Below, in pieces: positions 5,180 to 7,727 of a DNA stretch of 7,727 nt. The notes under the pieces are model-generated. The model did no database searches, was not told the origin of the DNA, and worked only from the letters and a program-made list of their open reading frames with translations. The DNA is from Opitutia bacterium (GTDB lineage Bacteria > Verrucomicrobiota > Verrucomicrobiia > Opitutales > Seribacteraceae): positions 1 through 7,727 of the forward strand of contig JABGUO010000398.1 of assembly GCA_018646565.1 (NCBI GenBank), in the 5' to 3' direction. The stretch's first letter is position 1. The number at the start of each line of letters is the position of its first letter. A program made the translations under genes and the position numbers.

Positions 5180-7552
5180 ATGAAAGTTAAGGAAATTTTA
5201 GAAACAATGGAATATGGAGAAGCTCCGGAAAGTGCCGAACAGGCAAAGGCATGGATTGCTACCCGTTCCGGGAAAATGGGCCTATATATTGATGGATCAA
5301 TTGAATGTCCGGATGGACGGGACTCTTGGGAAAGCAGGAATCCTGCAAACGGAGAAGTATTAGCCCATCTCTGCCAGTCAGACCGCGAGGATATCGACCG
5401 TGCAGTAAATGCCGCCCGGAAAGCGCAACCGGAATGGGAAGGAATGGGAGGTCCGGCACGGGCGAAATATCTCTACGCCCTCGCCCGTCTTGTGCAAAAA
5501 CATTCTCGTCTCCTTGCCGTACTCGAAACTTTAGATAATGGAAAACCAATCCGGGAAAGCCGGGACATTGATATTCCTCTGGTTGCCCGCCACTTTTATT
5601 ATCATGCCGGGGCCGCTCAGTTAATGGAAAAGGATATGCCCGGCCAAAAGGCACTGGGCGTGGCCGGACAGGTCATTCCATGGAATTTCCCCCTGCTCAT
5701 GCTGGCCTGGAAAATTGCCCCGGCCATTGCCATGGGCAACACAGTGGTTTTAAAACCGGCGGAATACACATCCCTTTCCGCCCTTCTCTTTGCAGAAATT
5801 TGTCAGGAAGCAGGTCTGCCCGACGGGGTGGTCAATCTGATCACCGGAGACGGACGGGTCGGAGAAATGCTTGTGACTCACGAGGGGATTGATAAAGTTG
5901 CCTTCACTGGATCAACCGAGGTCGGCCGTAAAATCCGGCAGGCAATTGCCGGACAGGGCAAGGAGCTTACTCTCGAACTCGGAGGTAAATCACCCTACAT
6001 CGTATTCGACGATGCCGATTTGGACAGTGCGGTGGAGGGACTGGTCGATGCAATCTGGTTTAATCAGGGACAGGTATGTTGTGCTGGATCCCGATTGTTT
6101 GTACAGGAAGGAGTCGCAGAAAAATTTCATAAAAAACTCAAGGCCCGAATGGACAAACTCCGAATCGGGAATCCGATGGACAAGTCCATTGATGTGGGAG
6201 CCATTATTGATCCAAGCCAACTCGAATCCATCACCCGGATTGTGGAAGATGGATTAAAGGAAGGTGGTAATCGACACACCTGTCCGGCAAAGTTACCAGA
6301 AACCGGTTGTTTCTATCCGCCCACGCTCATCACCGAAGTGGACCCTGCATGTCAATTAATGCAGGAAGAAATTTTTGGCCCTGTTCTAGTCGGGACCACA
6401 TTTCGTACACCCACCGAGGCTGTGGCACTGGCTAATAACACTCGCTATGGACTGGCCGCATCCATCTGGACGGAGAATATTAATCTCGCCCTCGATATTG
6501 CACCCAAAGTGATCTGCGGAGTGGCGTGGATTAATTCAACCAATCAATTTGACGCCGCTGCTGGATTTGGCGGAAGGCGGGAAAGTGGATTCGGGCGCGA
6601 AGGTGGTCGGGAAGGATTGTATGCTTACACGCACTCCCAAAATGCTCCCACTAATGATCTAATCCAAGTCAAGGCTCTTACAGGAAAGACAGAATCGGCA
6701 GGCACAGAAATTGACCGCACTGCCAAGCTCTTTATTGGAGGCAAACAAGCACGTCCAGACAGCGGATATTCGACCCCAGTCTTTTCACCTGACGGGAAAC
6801 TACTCGCACAAGTCGGCCAAGGAAACCGTAAGGACATCCGCAACGCAGTGGAAGCCGCCGCAAGTGCGAAAGGATGGGGTAAAACAACTGCCCATCTGCG
6901 TGCACAAATCCTTTATTATATCGGAGAAAACCTATCCGCCCGCAAAAACGAGTTTGCCGGTCGTATCGTGAACATGACCGGGTGCGAAAAAGAATTCGCA
7001 GAGCAGGAGGTGGCAAGTTCAATCGACCGATTATTCACCTATGCCGCATGGGCGGATAAATACGACGGTTCAGCCCATGGCGTTCCTATCCGTGGAGTTG
7101 CCCTGGCCATGAACGAACCCGTGGGAGTCATTGGAATAATCTGCCCGGACGAATCTCCGCTACTTGGATTAATCTCACTTATTGCCCCTGCCCTCGCGAT
7201 GGGTAATACCTGTGTGGTGGTTCCTTCTGAACCCTTTCCCCTCTCCGCCACTGATCTTTATCAGGTATTTGAAACTTCGGACTTACCGGCAGGTGTAGTT
7301 AATTTGGTAACCGCAAAACATGCTGATGTGGCGGACACTCTCGCTGGACATATGGAAATTGATGCCCAATGGTACTTCGGATCCGGCGGACTCTCCGAAT
7401 TAATTGAAAAACCCTCCGCCAGTAACCTCAAGCGAACCTGGGTTAATCATGGAAAAGCGATTGATTGGACGAATCCATTACAGGCGGAAGGTAAAGAATT
7501 TCTTCGCCAATCAACCGAGGTAAAAAATATCTGGATTCCCTACGGAGAATAA
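5180..7552 (+). CDS. ALDH16-type two-domain aldehyde dehydrogenase, active N-domain plus inactive C-domain
   Basis: The protein oxidises an aldehyde to the acid with NAD(P)+; the substrate is inferred to be acetaldehyde from DeoC. At 790 residues it is far longer than ordinary aldehyde dehydrogenases (about 480-500). Residues 30-490 form a complete enzyme: PWNF with Asn169, the coenzyme Lys192 in KPAE, general base Glu266 in LELGGK, nucleophile Cys300 in GQVCCAG, and Glu397 in EEIFGP. Residues about 515-790 repeat the coenzyme-binding half (IAPALAMGNT at 668-677, LPAGVVNLVT at 702-711). There, Asn169 and Lys192 correspond to Glu658 and Val681, and the thiol domain is absent, as known for ALDH16. 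The N-terminus ETMEYGEAPESAEQAKAW also fits ALDH16. Bacterial members keep the catalytic Cys that vertebrate ALDH16A1 has lost. No signal peptide is seen. The ATG is 3 bases after the deoC stop, so the two are surely one transcript. Confidence 0.93.
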   Translation: MKVKEILETMEYGEAPESAEQAKAWIATRSGKMGLYIDGSIECPDGRDSWESRNPANGEVLAHLCQSDREDIDRAVNAARKAQPEWEGMGGPARAKYLYALARLVQKHSRLLAVLETLDNGKPIRESRDIDIPLVARHFYYHAGAAQLMEKDMPGQKALGVAGQVIPWNFPLLMLAWKIAPAIAMGNTVVLKPAEYTSLSALLFAEICQEAGLPDGVVNLITGDGRVGEMLVTHEGIDKVAFTGSTEVGRKIRQAIAGQGKELTLELGGKSPYIVFDDADLDSAVEGLVDAIWFNQGQVCCAGSRLFVQEGVAEKFHKKLKARMDKLRIGNPMDKSIDVGAIIDPSQLESITRIVEDGLKEGGNRHTCPAKLPETGCFYPPTLITEVDPACQLMQEEIFGPVLVGTTFRTPTEAVALANNTRYGLAASIWTENINLALDIAPKVICGVAWINSTNQFDAAAGFGGRRESGFGREGGREGLYAYTHSQNAPTNDLIQVKALTGKTESAGTEIDRTAKLFIGGKQARPDSGYSTPVFSPDGKLLAQVGQGNRKDIRNAVEAAASAKGWGKTTAHLRAQILYYIGENLSARKNEFAGRIVNMTGCEKEFAEQEVASSIDRLFTYAAWADKYDGSAHGVPIRGVALAMNEPVGVIGIICPDESPLLGLISLIAPALAMGNTCVVVPSEPFPLSATDLYQVFETSDLPAGVVNLVTAKHADVADTLAGHMEIDAQWYFGSGGLSELIEKPSASNLKRTWVNHGKAIDWTNPLQAEGKEFLRQSTEVKNIWIPYGE

Positions 7553-7679
7553 GATCGAAAAAATAAATTTTCTAAGAAATTTCAAACCGGTGCGTCTACA
7601 CTCACCATGATTCAAATTACATTTTCGAATTTAAACGACTTCATCCATTTCCGTTTCCCATTAAGATAATATCAAAACT

Positions 7680-7727
7680 ATGAAAAACCCGCTTATCACC
7701 CTCTCTTATCTTCTTTTCATTCTCCAA
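7680..7727 (+). CDS. Start of a probable secreted or membrane protein (3' end outside window)
   Basis: An ATG at 7680 opens a frame that runs off the window after 16 codons: MKNPLITLSYLLFILQ. A Lys followed by an almost entirely hydrophobic stretch is the beginning expected of a signal peptide or an N-terminal membrane anchor. The 127 bases between the aldehyde dehydrogenase stop and this ATG are AT-rich. They hold a GATAAT (7665-7670) that could be a -10 box giving an almost leaderless transcript, but no matching -35 and no Shine-Dalgarno motif are visible. Nothing can be said about function. Confidence 0.45.
   Translation, partial: MKNPLITLSYLLFILQ

Noticed and set aside
7565..7580. AT-rich imperfect hairpin (TTTC/GAAA core) just after the aldehyde dehydrogenase stop, considered as a terminator
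   Set aside because: Only four core base pairs plus a mismatch, no G-C clamp and no following T-run.
7607..7669. 20-codon open frame (MIQITFSNLNDFIHFRFPLR) in the gap after the aldehyde dehydrogenase
   Set aside because: Frames this short are expected by chance in AT-rich sequence; no ribosome-binding site or recognisable motif.

Overview
The window holds a compact, gene-dense bacterial region dominated by pyrimidine (deoxy)nucleoside salvage and breakdown. There are five complete genes whose families I recognise with confidence, one complete two-domain aldehyde dehydrogenase, and a gene fragment at each edge. No RNA genes, mobile elements, CRISPR arrays or phage-like genes are visible, and no intergenic gap exceeds 130 bases. 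The organism cannot be fixed from the sequence. The azurin-like C-terminus at the left edge, the long animal-type DeoC, the ALDH16-type dehydrogenase and the near absence of Shine-Dalgarno sequences would fit a Verrucomicrobiota-like (PVC) bacterium, but that is a low-confidence inference from memory of the families.

Layout: (1) 1-172, plus strand: the 3' end of a blue-copper (azurin-type) protein. (2) 185-4059, minus strand: a tight four-gene cluster transcribed in the order cdd, deoA, upp, mqo. cdd and deoA overlap by ATGA, and the other gaps are 17 and 13 bases. (3) 4060-4186: a 127-base divergent promoter region. It contains a perfect 7-bp inverted repeat whose two arms each supply a TTGCCA -35 box, one for each direction. 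(4) 4187-7552, plus strand: deoC followed after 3 bases by an ALDH16-type aldehyde dehydrogenase. (5) 7553-7727: a short gap and the first 16 codons of a probable secreted or membrane protein.

The genes form a nearly complete route. Cdd deaminates (deoxy)cytidine. DeoA splits thymidine or deoxyuridine into base and deoxyribose-1-phosphate. Upp returns uracil to UMP. After isomerisation by a phosphopentomutase that is not in the window, DeoC cleaves deoxyribose-5-phosphate into glyceraldehyde-3-phosphate and acetaldehyde. The adjacent ALDH16 protein is well placed to oxidise the acetaldehyde to acetate. mqo, a membrane-associated TCA-cycle malate oxidase, is the outlier at the end of the salvage cluster.

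The point most worth following up is the deoC-ALDH16 pair. The physiological substrate of ALDH16 enzymes is poorly defined, and this arrangement suggests acetaldehyde from DNA-sugar catabolism. The shared back-to-back promoter architecture is the second. I did not find a wholly unknown system here.
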